Assembly: GCA_045645165.1 (NCBI GenBank)
Contig: JAZRIF010000156.1
Location: 1-64,000 of the forward strand
DNA from: CAMEON01 sp045645165
Lineage (GTDB): Bacteria; Bacillota; Clostridia; Oscillospirales; CAG-272
Length of the DNA stretch: 64,000 bases
Direction of reading: 5' to 3'
The notes below the pieces were generated by a model, which was not told the DNA's origin, ran no database searches, and saw only the letters and a list, made by a program, of their open reading frames with translations. Shown piece after piece: positions 1 to 9,394 of the stretch (position 1 is its first letter; every line of letters starts with the position of its first letter). The position numbers and the translations under genes were made by a program.

Positions 1-68
1 CCCCCCTTCTATAACCCCCAAATTTGAACATGGATCTGCCGAAAAATAAATGGATTTCGCAAAACCTA

Positions 69-97
69 TTGCAATTCTCCCGAAAATCGTGTATAAT
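69..97 (+). promoter_or_regulatory. Promoter of the acyltransferase gene
   Basis: TTGCAA at 69-74 and TATAAT at 92-97, separated by 17 bases. It lies about 30 bases upstream of the first start codon. The same TTGCAA-N17-TATAAT layout occurs before purC and before the GH36 gene in this window. Confidence 0.7.
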
Positions 98-129
98 ATG
101 AAAAATTCATATTATGAACGGAACAGCAC

Positions 130-1407
130 ATGAATCAAGAAATCAACTACAGAAACAAAAAGCGGTACAAGACCGCCAAATACCCCATCCGCCAGCCTCT
201 GTTCTTTACCTGGCTCATTCAGTTCCTTTCCAAAATGATGCTGACGGGGAAGGAATATAAGCTGGAAAAGATCGGCATGGAGGGCATCAAGCCCCCCTAT
301 ATCCTGCTCTCCAACCACATGTCCTTCATCGATTTCGAGCTGGTGTCAGGGCTGACCTACCCGCAGAAGGTGAATAACGTGGTCAACATCGACGGCTACT
401 ACATGCGCCCTTGGCTCATGGAGTGGATCGGTGCTATCTGCACCCGTAAGTTCACCAACGATATCCACCTCATCCGCTCCATCCGCAAGGTTCTGCAGAG
501 AGGGGACATCCTCTGCATGTATCCCGAGGCACGCTACGCCCCCTGCGGAACGTCCTCCTACCTGCCCGACTCGTTGGGTTATCTGGTCAAGTCCAACAAG
601 GTTCCCGTGGTCACGGTGCTCCACCGCGGCAATTACCTCCACTCCCCCTTCTGGAACGTAAAGAAGAAGCGCAAGGTGCCCCTGCACACCACCATGACCC
701 TCACCCTCACCGCCGAGGAGGCCGCTACCCTTACTCCCGACGAGATCAATGCCCGCATCCGCGAGGCACTGACCTATAACGACTACAACTACCAGCTGGA
801 GCGAGGATTCAAGATCACCGAGCCTTGGCGCGCCGAGGGTATCCATAAGATCCTCTACCGTTGCCCCCATTGCCAGACCGAGTTCAAAATGACCTCCAAA
901 GGCGCTGACCTGACCTGCGCCGCCTGTGGCAAGACCTGGCACATGAACGAGGACAGCACCCTCACCGCCACCGAGGGAGAGACTGAATTCACCCACATCC
1001 CCGACTGGTTCGAGTGGGAACGGCAATGCGTCCGCGAGGAGGTGCAAAACGGTACCTACCGTTTCGAGGATACCGTGGATATCCATTCCATGCCCCGTTG
1101 CTACCGCTTCATGCCCCTGGGAGAGGGGAAGCTCACCCACGACCCCGAGAACGGATTTGTCCTCACGGGTCACTACCGCGGCGAGGACTACCGCATTCAG
1201 CGCAAACCCCTCCAGACCAACAGTCTCCACGTGGAGTACGATTTCCCCCACGTCAAGCCCTTTGACTGCGTGGATATCTCCACCGAAAATGACTCCTTCT
1301 ACTGCTATCCCACCAAGGAAAACGTGGTGACCAAGCTGGCCTTCGCCACCGAGGAGATTTATAAAATCCACGAGCCTGAGGCGAGACGTTTGCCTAACCG
1401 AAAATAA
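130..1407 (+). CDS. PlsC-like lysophospholipid acyltransferase with C-terminal zinc ribbon
   Basis: This is a 425-residue acyltransferase of the 1-acyl-glycerol-3-phosphate acyltransferase (PlsC/LPLAT) type, expected to act at the inner face of the membrane in phospholipid synthesis. The H-x4-D catalytic motif is seen as NHMSFID near residue 62, and the family's substrate-binding block as YPEARYAP near residue 131. Residues 245-275 add a zinc ribbon with two CxxC pairs (CPHC and CAAC), which ordinary PlsC lacks. The length is well above the usual 200-250 residues because of the zinc ribbon and a C-terminal beta-rich extension of unknown role. The ribosome site is weak (ACGGA). The gene has its own promoter and ends at a shared bidirectional terminator. 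The acyltransferase class is secure; the substrate is not. Confidence 0.85.
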   Translation: MNQEINYRNKKRYKTAKYPIRQPLFFTWLIQFLSKMMLTGKEYKLEKIGMEGIKPPYILLSNHMSFIDFELVSGLTYPQKVNNVVNIDGYYMRPWLMEWIGAICTRKFTNDIHLIRSIRKVLQRGDILCMYPEARYAPCGTSSYLPDSLGYLVKSNKVPVVTVLHRGNYLHSPFWNVKKKRKVPLHTTMTLTLTAEEAATLTPDEINARIREALTYNDYNYQLERGFKITEPWRAEGIHKILYRCPHCQTEFKMTSKGADLTCAACGKTWHMNEDSTLTATEGETEFTHIPDWFEWERQCVREEVQNGTYRFEDTVDIHSMPRCYRFMPLGEGKLTHDPENGFVLTGHYRGEDYRIQRKPLQTNSLHVEYDFPHVKPFDCVDISTENDSFYCYPTKENVVTKLAFATEEIYKIHEPEARRLPNRK

Positions 1408-1414
1408 GCATAAC

Positions 1415-1445
1415 AAAAGAGGTGCTGTCAAGAGCACCTCTTTTT
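1415..1445. terminator. Bidirectional intrinsic terminator
   Basis: A 12-bp stem pairs 1415-1426 with 1433-1444 around the loop GTCAAG, with an A-run on one side and a T-run on the other. It separates the convergent acyltransferase and alpha/beta hydrolase genes and can serve both. Confidence 0.85.
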
Positions 1446-1449
1446 ATGT

Positions 1450-2406
1450 TCAAAAATCAAACCCACACTCCCGTTTAAACTCCCGAAGCTTCTCCACGTA
1501 TTCCTCCTGCCCCACGGGGAAGGCCAGACCGTGGCCTGCATTTTTGATGGTCACGAGCTTCTTGTGCCGTCCCGTGCAAATTTCACAGAGCCGTACGCTC
1601 ATATCGTAGGGCACGAAATCGTCGGTGTCGCCGTGGGCAAAAACTACGGGGACGCTACACCGCGCCATGGCCTCCATGGGGGAGTCCTCGTTCAGGTTAA
1701 AATGCCCGAACAGCTTCGCGCCCAAGGTGGCGCAGGGGTAGAGCAGGGCAGGAGGGAGCTTCATGTCACGCATGACCTTGGAAATGATCTCCCTCGGGGA
1801 GGTGTAGCCGCAATCCGCCAGTACGTATTGAATTTGAGGTGGAAGGGGTTGACCTGCAGCCATCATGACGGTAGCCGCACCCATGGAAATACCCGTGAGG
1901 ATGAGTTTTGCATCTTCGCCGAATTCTTTGACGGCGAAATCCACCCAAGCAAGGCAGTCCCGCTTCTCCAGAATACCGAAGGTGATGACGTTGCCATCCG
2001 AAAAGCCCGCCCCGCGGTGGTCGATGAGCAGGGCGCTGTGTCCCAGACGGAAGCAACGCTCCACGCCGCCGTTGAGATCTCTCTCGGCGTTGCCTTTGTA
2101 GCCGTGGAACATCAGCTCAATGGGTGCGCCGGGCGTTCGTTCAAAAAACTTTGCCCGCAGAGTCAGCCCGTCGAAGGATTGAATGGCATACTCCTTGTAG
2201 GGATAGGCGCGGATCATTTTCGTCCAGGCGATCATGTCCTCGCGGAAGACCTCGTAGATGTCCCCCTCGGGGATCTCGTACTCGTCCTCGCCGAGAACAC
2301 GGCGGGCAGGGGCGCGGTACATCATGCGGTGGCAGACGTAGGCGGTGATGAGGATAGCCAGCGCGAGAAAGCCGACGATCCCCAGCCCGATCCACAGAAA
2401 GATCAT
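1450..2406 (-). CDS. Membrane-anchored alpha/beta hydrolase
   Basis: This 318-residue serine hydrolase has the alpha/beta fold. One N-terminal membrane helix (FLWIGLGIVGFLALAILI) suggests anchoring in the cytoplasmic membrane. The nucleophile elbow is GISMG, the acid is in HGDTDDF and the catalytic histidine is in NAGHG. An HGYKGNAERD segment forms the oxyanion region typical of BEM46/YfhR-like hydrolases. The ATG at 2404-2406 is chosen because GGAGG lies six bases upstream, inside the end of the preceding gene. It follows the MBL-fold gene with a one-base gap and is surely cotranscribed. The substrate is unknown; ester or peptide hydrolysis is possible. Confidence 0.85.
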   Translation of the reverse strand: MIFLWIGLGIVGFLALAILITAYVCHRMMYRAPARRVLGEDEYEIPEGDIYEVFREDMIAWTKMIRAYPYKEYAIQSFDGLTLRAKFFERTPGAPIELMFHGYKGNAERDLNGGVERCFRLGHSALLIDHRGAGFSDGNVITFGILEKRDCLAWVDFAVKEFGEDAKLILTGISMGAATVMMAAGQPLPPQIQYVLADCGYTSPREIISKVMRDMKLPPALLYPCATLGAKLFGHFNLNEDSPMEAMARCSVPVVFAHGDTDDFVPYDMSVRLCEICTGRHKKLVTIKNAGHGLAFPVGQEEYVEKLREFKRECGFDF

Positions 2407-2407
2407 A

Positions 2408-3241
2408 TCACACCTCCGCAAGGTCGATGACCTGGGTTCCGTGGATCATGACGTAGTGTCGCTTGACGCACCGCAGGGAGCTGATCCAGCCGCGGGTGAC
2501 GACGGTTCCGTAGATGCCCGTGTCGTAGCCCCCGGGACCCATGTTGTCCCACAGCCAGGTAGGCGTGGGCCACAGGCAGTAGTCGGGCTTGATGATGGCG
2601 TAGCAATCCTTTTTGACGCAGCCCTGGCCGTGATGGGCCATCTGCACGAAATCAGCCTTCAGCTCCTCGTGAGGAACCTCGGCGATCAGCTGATCACCGC
2701 CCTCGGGACCCAAATCGCCGAGGAACAGGATACGCTTGCCGTCTGCCTCGAAGCGGAAGACGATGGAGGAATCGTTGATGGGGTTGCGGACGAGGGTCTC
2801 GTCAGGAGTGTGGAGGATGCGGACGGTGGCCGCGCCGCCATCAAAGGAGTAGACGTCGCCTGTCTGCACAATGACCTGACGGGTTCCCCGCTCAGACATG
2901 CACGCCCGCAAGCCGTTCAGAAGCTCCTCGGTCGTCCACTCGTCCTGCTTGGGAGCGTGATGGATGAGGAATTCGTCCGAGGGAAGGTGCCAGTACACGC
3001 TGTCAATGGTAATATCGGGATGCTCCTTCATCATGAACCATAAAGCACCCACGTGGTCGTCGTGGAAGTGGGTGATGAACCAGGCATCCACGTGGCCGCC
3101 CAGCTCCTTGAGATATTCGTACAAGTAGGGGGTCTCGGAGGGGAAGCCTCCGTCCACCACGAGCCGCGTGTCGCCGCTCTCCAGAATGAAGGACGTATTG
3201 ATGGTGTCGGTTACCGACTTAAGAAAATGAAGCTTGGCCAT
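2408..3241 (-). CDS. MBL-fold metallohydrolase
   Basis: This 277-residue protein has the metallo-beta-lactamase fold. The metal-binding signature is THFHDDHVG near residue 58, and later ligands are probably the aspartate in FLGDLG and the histidine in MAHHGQG. It resembles ComEC-like or phosphodiesterase-like MBL proteins of Clostridia rather than antibiotic beta-lactamases. No signal peptide is seen, so it is cytoplasmic. It is the first gene of a two-gene operon with the alpha/beta hydrolase and has a near-consensus promoter directly upstream. The fold is clear; the substrate is not. Confidence 0.85.
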   Translation of the reverse strand: MAKLHFLKSVTDTINTSFILESGDTRLVVDGGFPSETPYLYEYLKELGGHVDAWFITHFHDDHVGALWFMMKEHPDITIDSVYWHLPSDEFLIHHAPKQDEWTTEELLNGLRACMSERGTRQVIVQTGDVYSFDGGAATVRILHTPDETLVRNPINDSSIVFRFEADGKRILFLGDLGPEGGDQLIAEVPHEELKADFVQMAHHGQGCVKKDCYAIIKPDYCLWPTPTWLWDNMGPGGYDTGIYGTVVTRGWISSLRCVKRHYVMIHGTQVIDLAEV

Positions 3242-3269
3242 GACAGTCTCCTTGAAATGATTTTTCTAT

Positions 3270-3298
3270 ATTATACCGCTGTTTCGGGGATTTGTCAA
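3270..3298 (-). promoter_or_regulatory. Promoter of the MBL-fold / alpha-beta hydrolase operon
   Basis: Read on the minus strand: TTGACA (complement of 3293-3298), 17 bases, TATAAT (complement of 3270-3275). This matches the vegetative consensus exactly. Confidence 0.85.
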
Positions 3299-3377
3299 CG
3301 GGGTAGGACGGAAAGAACCTGAGAGAATTTTCTCTGTACATATGTGTTCACAAGGAAGTCATACAGAGTTTACAAAA

Positions 3378-3402
3378 ATCTTGTAAAATATTTATACAAG
3401 AT
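3378..3402. promoter_or_regulatory. Inverted repeat upstream of the lipoprotein operon
   Basis: ATCTTGTA at 3378-3385 is mirrored by TACAAGAT at 3395-3402 with a 9-base AT-only gap. It lies about 80 bases before the first lipoprotein start and could be an operator. No convincing -35/-10 pair could be fixed next to it. Confidence 0.4.
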
Positions 3403-3478
3403 CTGTAAGTTTTTGCGCTTTTTGGTGTCTTATATAAGTGAACGCGAAACACACCGACTTTGAAAGGAGATACGTGCT

Positions 3479-4939
3479 ATGAGAAGAATGATTGTAAGAT
3501 TGCTGACCCTTGCCGTATTGCTGACAGCCATGGCTCTCCCCATGACTGCCTGCGCCGACGAGACGGAACGCCTTGTCCGCATGGACGACGAAAAAAGGGC
3601 AGAACGGCTGATGGTATTGACCCAAAAAGCCATAGAAAACACGTCTTGCGTACGGTTCAAACGGAGCGTCGATATCCGAAATCCTTACTATGCCTCCTTC
3701 CACACCGAAACCGAAACCGTCACCTGCATTGAAGGGGACGATGGAATCACCTACATCAGTAGTTCCAAGGATAAAACCAAGCTGGTCACAGAAGGAACAT
3801 TCATCAATCGCAAGTGGGGATATGTCGATGGCACCTTTTTCACCTGCTACGAGGAAGGTGGGAATGAATCTCGCTACAAGGCGCCCATGACGCAAAGCGA
3901 GTTTGAGGCCTCCTATCTGGAGGATGGCGTGTGGGGACGACTCAGTTTCCTATTTGATGAACTCTCCTGCACCACCTTTACCTCCGAGCATAAGGAGAAC
4001 GGTGCGTGGATGGCCACTTATGAGGGCTTTTCAGAGGGAGAAACCAATTCGTTCCTGAAAGAGCTGGGCTATATCCCCGCGTTCATGACGGATTCCCATG
4101 ACCCCAAGGATATGCTGGTGACGTTGCATATGGATGCCGACCTTCGCCCCGTTTGCCTCATGGTGGAGGTGCAGTTTCATCAAAATAAGAAATACTCTTC
4201 CCAAACTCCCTCTGTGAAGGTAACCTACGATTTTTTGGCGTGGGATACCGCCGAAGTCTCTGATTGGGCAAAGACGGAGAATCTGACAGACTATACCGAG
4301 CTTCCCGATATGGCGGTGCTGGATGCCTTTTTCGGAGGACTGACCGACTGGGAGCAGGGAAGCGGCTGTGCTGTTACCGTCACCACCGCCACTACTGCTA
4401 CTGGACGGGACGAAAATGGTCAGCCCACCTCCGTGACGGGAGAGCTGACCCAAGATATCAACTTTTCCACTCCGGGAGGCTTGCGCTTCAACATGGAGTA
4501 TGAGCAGGACGGAAAACGCTATGAGCTGGCCTACGCGGGCGGAGACCTCTTCCAGACGGTCTACGGGAAAAGCGGCAGTAAGCTTCAAAGCAAGTCTATG
4601 AAAATGCTGGATGCTCAAGCCTACGATACCGTAAAAAATCTCATCAATCCTATGCAGATTTCTCCTGCAGACGTTACCACTGCCGAGATTCTCAACCAAG
4701 GACACGGACTGTACCGTTATAAGCTGGATGATGACGTCATTTCTGCCATATGGAGCAGTCTGCAAGCCATTTATGGTGACGCCGATATCAAGACGGTGGA
4801 CACCGAAGCCGAGCTGGAGGCCGAAGTACGGAACGGCATGCTGGTGGGCTATACAGTGACCATTAGCGCAGAGCTGACCGTTAATGGTATTCCCGTGTTC
4901 ACGGATACAACCGTAACCGTGGCCTTTGCCGAAATCTAA
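3479..4939 (+). CDS. Lipoprotein, paralog 1 of a three-gene tandem family
   Basis: This 486-residue exported protein starts with a signal peptide and a probable lipobox (MTAC, cysteine near residue 25), so it is likely a cell-surface lipoprotein. The mature part begins ERLVRMDDEKRAERL, matching RMDEAERAVAF of the next two genes. The three proteins align along their length, but this is the most divergent copy. Shared features include a YEGF motif near residue 181 and a C-terminal half rich in beta-strand-like sequence. No enzyme motif is recognised. The start has AAAGGAGA eight bases upstream. It may bind a ligand or act in envelope maintenance, but this is not shown. Confidence 0.75.
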   Translation: MRRMIVRLLTLAVLLTAMALPMTACADETERLVRMDDEKRAERLMVLTQKAIENTSCVRFKRSVDIRNPYYASFHTETETVTCIEGDDGITYISSSKDKTKLVTEGTFINRKWGYVDGTFFTCYEEGGNESRYKAPMTQSEFEASYLEDGVWGRLSFLFDELSCTTFTSEHKENGAWMATYEGFSEGETNSFLKELGYIPAFMTDSHDPKDMLVTLHMDADLRPVCLMVEVQFHQNKKYSSQTPSVKVTYDFLAWDTAEVSDWAKTENLTDYTELPDMAVLDAFFGGLTDWEQGSGCAVTVTTATTATGRDENGQPTSVTGELTQDINFSTPGGLRFNMEYEQDGKRYELAYAGGDLFQTVYGKSGSKLQSKSMKMLDAQAYDTVKNLINPMQISPADVTTAEILNQGHGLYRYKLDDDVISAIWSSLQAIYGDADIKTVDTEAELEAEVRNGMLVGYTVTISAELTVNGIPVFTDTTVTVAFAEI

Positions 4940-4975
4940 GTAGAATATTTATTAATCAAGAAAGGAATTTGCATC

Positions 4976-6421
4976 ATGAAAAAAATTATTACGATCCTCT
5001 TGACCGCGATTCTTTTCACAAGTCTTGTCCTTCCGTTGGCTTCCTGTTCGGAGTCCTCTCGCTTGAACCGTATGGATGAAGCCGAGCGCGCCGTGGCTTT
5101 CTACGAGATGGTGGAGGAAAACGGCAACAAGGCGACCTCCCTCTCGGTGAAGCAGAGCCTTTACCTGAAGTTGGATATCGGTGACGTGGCCTACGAGCAG
5201 CTCAACGAGGGTGTCTCCACCTACGAGGACAAGGACGGCGAGATATCCATGCTGGAGCAGACCACCACCACCGTATGGGTAGGGGGCGAGAAGACCGTCA
5301 CCTATACCGACGAGGGATACATGAACGGCATGATGTTCACCTACAACAAGGAAGGCAAAGCCGTCTCCAAGCTTAAGTCCCCCATCACCTGGGAGGAGTA
5401 CGAGGCCTTCCGGGACAACCAGATGGAGGATGTCCCCGAAATAGGTGTTGGCGAAGGCTTCTGTACGACCATGACCTGTAAGCAGGGCGATGACGGAATC
5501 TGGACGGCCACCTACGAGGGCTTTACCGAGCTGGGCATGAAGTACTTCCGCTACATCGTCAAGGGGCTGGAGACCGCCATTGAGGCCGAGCATACCCTCA
5601 AGGACGTGCGCCTGACCTACGTGGCAGACAAGGATCTCACTCCCCTGTCCCAAAAGATGGAGTTCATCTTTGACGAGAAGGAGGGTGCCGAGACCCGCGT
5701 GCCCGTCATCACCGCCGAAATGGAGATCACGGGTCTGAACAATACGGTCTTCTCCGAGGAATACGACATTTCGGACTTCACCGAGGTGGAGGATCTGCGC
5801 ATCATTCGACGTTTTGCCGACGCCTTGGAAGACCGTATGACAGCAGATTGCGGTACATACACCTATACGCATCATCAGACCACCGTATCCGATGGAGAAA
5901 TCACGGGTCGGGATTATGTAACGGATATTCGTTTTGATACGATAAAGGGCAGATTTTCTTTGGATATGACCAGTGAAGGCACAGAATGGAATAACGAAGC
6001 ATTTTTCAGTCAGTATGTCTATTACGACGGCATTTGGCGGGCAAAAGAAAAAGACAGACAGACGGGAGAGATACTTGTCAATGAGGAATCTCCCATGACC
6101 GACAGCGAGGCTCGTTCCGTCCTTGTTTCTCGTTTGATAATCTCCGAATACTACGCATTCGACATAATAAGCACCGAGGTTTTGGACGAAACAGCAGGAA
6201 AGTATCGTTTGTATTTTGGAGAACAAATGCGAAGCCGATATGCTGAAACCTATGAAAACAGCGGTGGTAAGCTGACGGTCTTTGAATCCTATGTGGATGT
6301 TATCCTGGACGGAAATGTATTGAACGAGTATACATACTATCTCCATACGGGTGGACGTACAGGAAAGTCTATGGAGCAGGATAATCAAGTAAAGGCTGTT
6401 TGTTCTTTTGTCGACAAATAA
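4976..6421 (+). CDS. Lipoprotein, paralog 2
   Basis: This 481-residue protein has a clear signal peptide and lipobox LASC (cysteine near residue 24). Its first 270 residues are nearly the same as those of the next gene, including RMDEAERAVAF, LKLDIGDVAYEQLNEG and TTTTVWVGGEKTVTYTDEG. The last 190 residues diverge strongly, and the base composition becomes more AT-rich from about position 5,850. This looks like a conserved N-terminal domain with an exchangeable C-terminal part. AAAGGA precedes the start. No known enzymatic motif was found. Confidence 0.8.
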   Translation: MKKIITILLTAILFTSLVLPLASCSESSRLNRMDEAERAVAFYEMVEENGNKATSLSVKQSLYLKLDIGDVAYEQLNEGVSTYEDKDGEISMLEQTTTTVWVGGEKTVTYTDEGYMNGMMFTYNKEGKAVSKLKSPITWEEYEAFRDNQMEDVPEIGVGEGFCTTMTCKQGDDGIWTATYEGFTELGMKYFRYIVKGLETAIEAEHTLKDVRLTYVADKDLTPLSQKMEFIFDEKEGAETRVPVITAEMEITGLNNTVFSEEYDISDFTEVEDLRIIRRFADALEDRMTADCGTYTYTHHQTTVSDGEITGRDYVTDIRFDTIKGRFSLDMTSEGTEWNNEAFFSQYVYYDGIWRAKEKDRQTGEILVNEESPMTDSEARSVLVSRLIISEYYAFDIISTEVLDETAGKYRLYFGEQMRSRYAETYENSGGKLTVFESYVDVILDGNVLNEYTYYLHTGGRTGKSMEQDNQVKAVCSFVDK

Positions 6422-6487
6422 ATAACTGATGGCACGTCGGTTAGAATTTTTGTTTCATATTTTTCAATACTGAAAGGAATCTCTATT

Positions 6488-7936
6488 ATGAAAAAACTGA
6501 TTACTACTATGTTGGTCGCTGCCCTGTTGCTGGTGACCCTCACCCTGTCCCTGACCTCCTGCTCCCAGAGCCAAAAGCTTCTCCGCATGGATGAAGCCGA
6601 GCGCGCCGTTGCCTTCTTCGAGCTTGTAGAAGCCAAGGGAAATGAAGCAACCTCCCTCTCGATAAAGCAGAAGATGTATTTGAAAATGGATATCGGCGAC
6701 GTTGCCTACGAGCAGCTCAATGAGGGAACCGCCACGTACGTAGAAGAGGATGGGGAGATGAGCTTCCTTGATCAGACCACCACCACCGTTTGGGTGGGGG
6801 GAGAGAAGACCGTTACCTATACCGACGAGGGATATATGGACGGTATGATGTTTACCTACAACAAGGAAGGGAAGGTCGAGTCCAAGCTCAAATCCCCCAT
6901 TACAGGAGACGAGTACGAGGCATTCCGCGATAACCAGGTCGAGGATATCCCCGAAGTCAGCGTGGGTGAAGGCTTTTGCACCGATATGACCTGTACGCAG
7001 GACGAGGACGGCACCTGGACGGCCACCTACGAGGGCTTTACCGAGGAAGGAATGAAATATTTCCTGTACATCGTTAAATCGGTTGAGACAGCCATCGAGG
7101 CCGAGCATACCCTCAAGGATGTGCGCTTGACCTACGTGGCCGACAAGGATCTCAACCCCGTTTCCCGTAAGATGGAGTACATCTTTGAGGAGAACGAGGA
7201 CGCAGAGACCCGCGTGCCCGTCATTACCGCGGAAATGGAATTTAAGGGCATCAACAACACCGTTTTCTCCGAGGAATATGATATTTCGAACTTTACCGAG
7301 GTGGAGGATCTGCGTGCGGTAGAGAATTTCACCTCTGCCCTGAACGATCGCCAGGTCGACGATGCGGGCTCCTTCCAGGTCACCACCAAGGCCGAAGCCA
7401 AATACGCAGGCCAGACCAACAATACCACTTCGGTACAGGACGTGACCTTCAAAAACTACAACGGCTATGAGTTTACCCTGGGCTACACCCAGGAGGGCTA
7501 CGACGTGACTATCTCCTATAAGAACGGCAGTATGAGCACGGTCATTCGCGATGAAAAGACGGGTGAGCGAGACAGCAGTACGGACGACATGTCGGATTTC
7601 GAGGCGCAGGCTATGGTACAGCAGCTCATGAACTCCGAGAACATTACCGCTCTGGATATCGTCGATGCCAAGATTGTTGACGAAGAGAGCGGATCCTACC
7701 GCTTCACGCTGGGTGACTCGGTCAAGAATGGACTGAACGAGCAGTACCAAGCCGCTTACGGAGCCAAGATCGATACCTTTAAGGGACACATCGAGGCTAC
7801 CGTTGTGGACGGTAAACTCATGGAGTATACCTACCACGTCTATACCACGCTCAAGATCGAGGGTCAGACCATGCAGATCAACGTGGATTATACCGTGGAA
7901 TTTTCCGAACTGACCGAGGATGGAGAAGCCGTTTGA
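6488..7936 (+). CDS. Lipoprotein, paralog 3
   Basis: This 482-residue surface lipoprotein has a signal peptide and lipobox LTSC (cysteine near residue 25). Its N-terminal 270 residues match paralog 2 almost residue for residue. The C-terminal part is closer in pattern to paralog 1 (DVTFKNYNGYEFTLGY resembles DINFSTPGGLRFNMEY). It is followed after 18 bases by a membrane protein gene, so the group probably forms one transcription unit. A ligand-binding or scaffold role is possible but unproven. Confidence 0.8.
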   Translation: MKKLITTMLVAALLLVTLTLSLTSCSQSQKLLRMDEAERAVAFFELVEAKGNEATSLSIKQKMYLKMDIGDVAYEQLNEGTATYVEEDGEMSFLDQTTTTVWVGGEKTVTYTDEGYMDGMMFTYNKEGKVESKLKSPITGDEYEAFRDNQVEDIPEVSVGEGFCTDMTCTQDEDGTWTATYEGFTEEGMKYFLYIVKSVETAIEAEHTLKDVRLTYVADKDLNPVSRKMEYIFEENEDAETRVPVITAEMEFKGINNTVFSEEYDISNFTEVEDLRAVENFTSALNDRQVDDAGSFQVTTKAEAKYAGQTNNTTSVQDVTFKNYNGYEFTLGYTQEGYDVTISYKNGSMSTVIRDEKTGERDSSTDDMSDFEAQAMVQQLMNSENITALDIVDAKIVDEESGSYRFTLGDSVKNGLNEQYQAAYGAKIDTFKGHIEATVVDGKLMEYTYHVYTTLKIEGQTMQINVDYTVEFSELTEDGEAV

Positions 7937-7954
7937 CCGACATAAAATCTTCAT

Positions 7955-8848
7955 ATGAAGCAAAAACTTATTGAAAAAATCTTTCTCCGTGTCATTGTCA
8001 CGATTCTGGTCGGAACGATCGTAACCGTCGTTTTGTGGCTGTCTTTGCCTACGTGGGAGGAGGATGAAATCTCCCGTACGACCGTGACTCTGTATAACTA
8101 CCGCATGGAGAAAGTTGGCGCTGTTCCCAGGCGAAACGGAAGTTCCGACATTGCGGCCTTGATCTATACTGCCTCCGACGGGGAAGAGTACCAGATCGCT
8201 ATGTTCCACAAGAAGGAAGGGAAGGAACTCAAGGGAAAGACCGTCGAGATCCGTTACGCTGAGAATGCGAGTAGTTATGCTGGTGCTCATATGATCGTCG
8301 AGCTGACCGTGGATGGTGAGGCTGCATACACCTTGGCTGATTACAACGAGTTTCAGGAAAACCGACGAGCCGTATTTTTTTGGTGTTGGTTCGGGGTTTC
8401 GATACTGCCTAACCTTGCGCTGATCCTGGATGTTTTGGAGTACTTCGGCATTGTCAAGCGGCGCCGTCGTTATCGCAAAAACCGTGAGGCCCATAAAGCG
8501 CAGATTCAAAATCTCGGGAATCGCCCTCGTAATTTTCCGAACACCGTCTGGACGACCGAGGATGGCTCCCTTACCCTAACCGTTTTGCCCGATGGAACGG
8601 TTACGGGCACCATTCGCCTCCAGAATGGAGAAACCGTAACGTCCATTCCCGTCCTGTTCGACGATACCGCCCACACCACCATCCGCATGGCTGAAGTCAG
8701 AGCAGGGAAGCCACGGACTCCCTATATTGAAATTTGGGAGGCCACATACCACAGTCCCGACGAGTTTGAGGCCATGCCTCAAAAGACCACCTACTTCAAG
8801 AAAGGAAAGACAGTTACCCTCCGTCGCACCGACGGGGAGAGGGAGTGA
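7955..8848 (+). CDS. Two-helix membrane protein of unknown function
   Basis: This 297-residue protein has an N-terminal membrane helix (residues about 13-32), an extracytoplasmic beta-rich segment of about 90 residues, a second helix (about 137-160), a basic RRRRYRKNR cytoplasmic stretch and a C-terminal soluble domain. The outside domain resembles the DUF3592-like layout (YRMEKVGAV...EYQIAMF), but this match is from memory. It follows the lipoprotein trio closely and probably shares their transcript. No catalytic motif is seen. Confidence 0.65.
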   Translation: MKQKLIEKIFLRVIVTILVGTIVTVVLWLSLPTWEEDEISRTTVTLYNYRMEKVGAVPRRNGSSDIAALIYTASDGEEYQIAMFHKKEGKELKGKTVEIRYAENASSYAGAHMIVELTVDGEAAYTLADYNEFQENRRAVFFWCWFGVSILPNLALILDVLEYFGIVKRRRRYRKNREAHKAQIQNLGNRPRNFPNTVWTTEDGSLTLTVLPDGTVTGTIRLQNGETVTSIPVLFDDTAHTTIRMAEVRAGKPRTPYIEIWEATYHSPDEFEAMPQKTTYFKKGKTVTLRRTDGERE

Positions 8849-8849
8849 T

Positions 8850-9371
8850 ATGACCATGAAGGATTGGAAGTTTACCCACCCCCACGACCCCATGCTCCTC
8901 ACCATGCACGACTGCTTCGTTACAAGGATCGAAGTGGAGGAGAGCGAGGACGAGACCCGTATGGTCTGGCACCTCCCCGACGGCATCTGGGTCGCCCCCT
9001 CGATCTCGCACCATGAGGACGGCAAGACCTGTCGCACCGATGAGGCCTGCGTTGTTTTTGAGGCCAAGCACCTCGCCCACGAGTGGGATGCCGCTGCCGC
9101 CATCTGCATGAAAAGCCGTTGGCATGGCAAGGATAAACATATGAACACCGAAACCTGGGCATACATGACCATCGCCGAATTCATTGCCAAAATGCAGGAG
9201 GGTGGTTGGTCGCTGGAGATCATCAACACCTACACCGAGGGATATGCGTTCTACGTTACGGGCGAGATCCACACCCCGAAGGAGCGTCATTGGCGCCCAT
9301 TCCGCATGACATTCTACGCCGAGACCGCCAACTACTACTGGGACGCTATCCATCCCGACCGCGTGTGGTAA
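8850..9371 (+). CDS. Conserved hypothetical protein
   Basis: This is a soluble 173-residue protein with no signal peptide and many Trp, His and acidic residues. The start ATG at 8850 is one base after the stop of the membrane protein gene and is preceded by a purine-rich GGGGAGAGGGAG site. Its opening, KDWKFTHPHDPMLLTMHDC, suggests an immunity-like or DUF-type domain, but no family is recognised. It is probably translated in coupling with the upstream gene. Confidence 0.65.
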   Translation: MTMKDWKFTHPHDPMLLTMHDCFVTRIEVEESEDETRMVWHLPDGIWVAPSISHHEDGKTCRTDEACVVFEAKHLAHEWDAAAAICMKSRWHGKDKHMNTETWAYMTIAEFIAKMQEGGWSLEIINTYTEGYAFYVTGEIHTPKERHWRPFRMTFYAETANYYWDAIHPDRVW

Positions 9372-9394
9372 GTACAATACAATAAGGAGATATC

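Noticed and set aside
346..1437. Long reverse frame opposite the acyltransferase gene
   Set aside because: It is a shadow of the real gene, without ribosome site or family motifs. Other long reverse frames (for example 19250-20959, 31563-34265 and 41062-42981) are rejected for the same reason.
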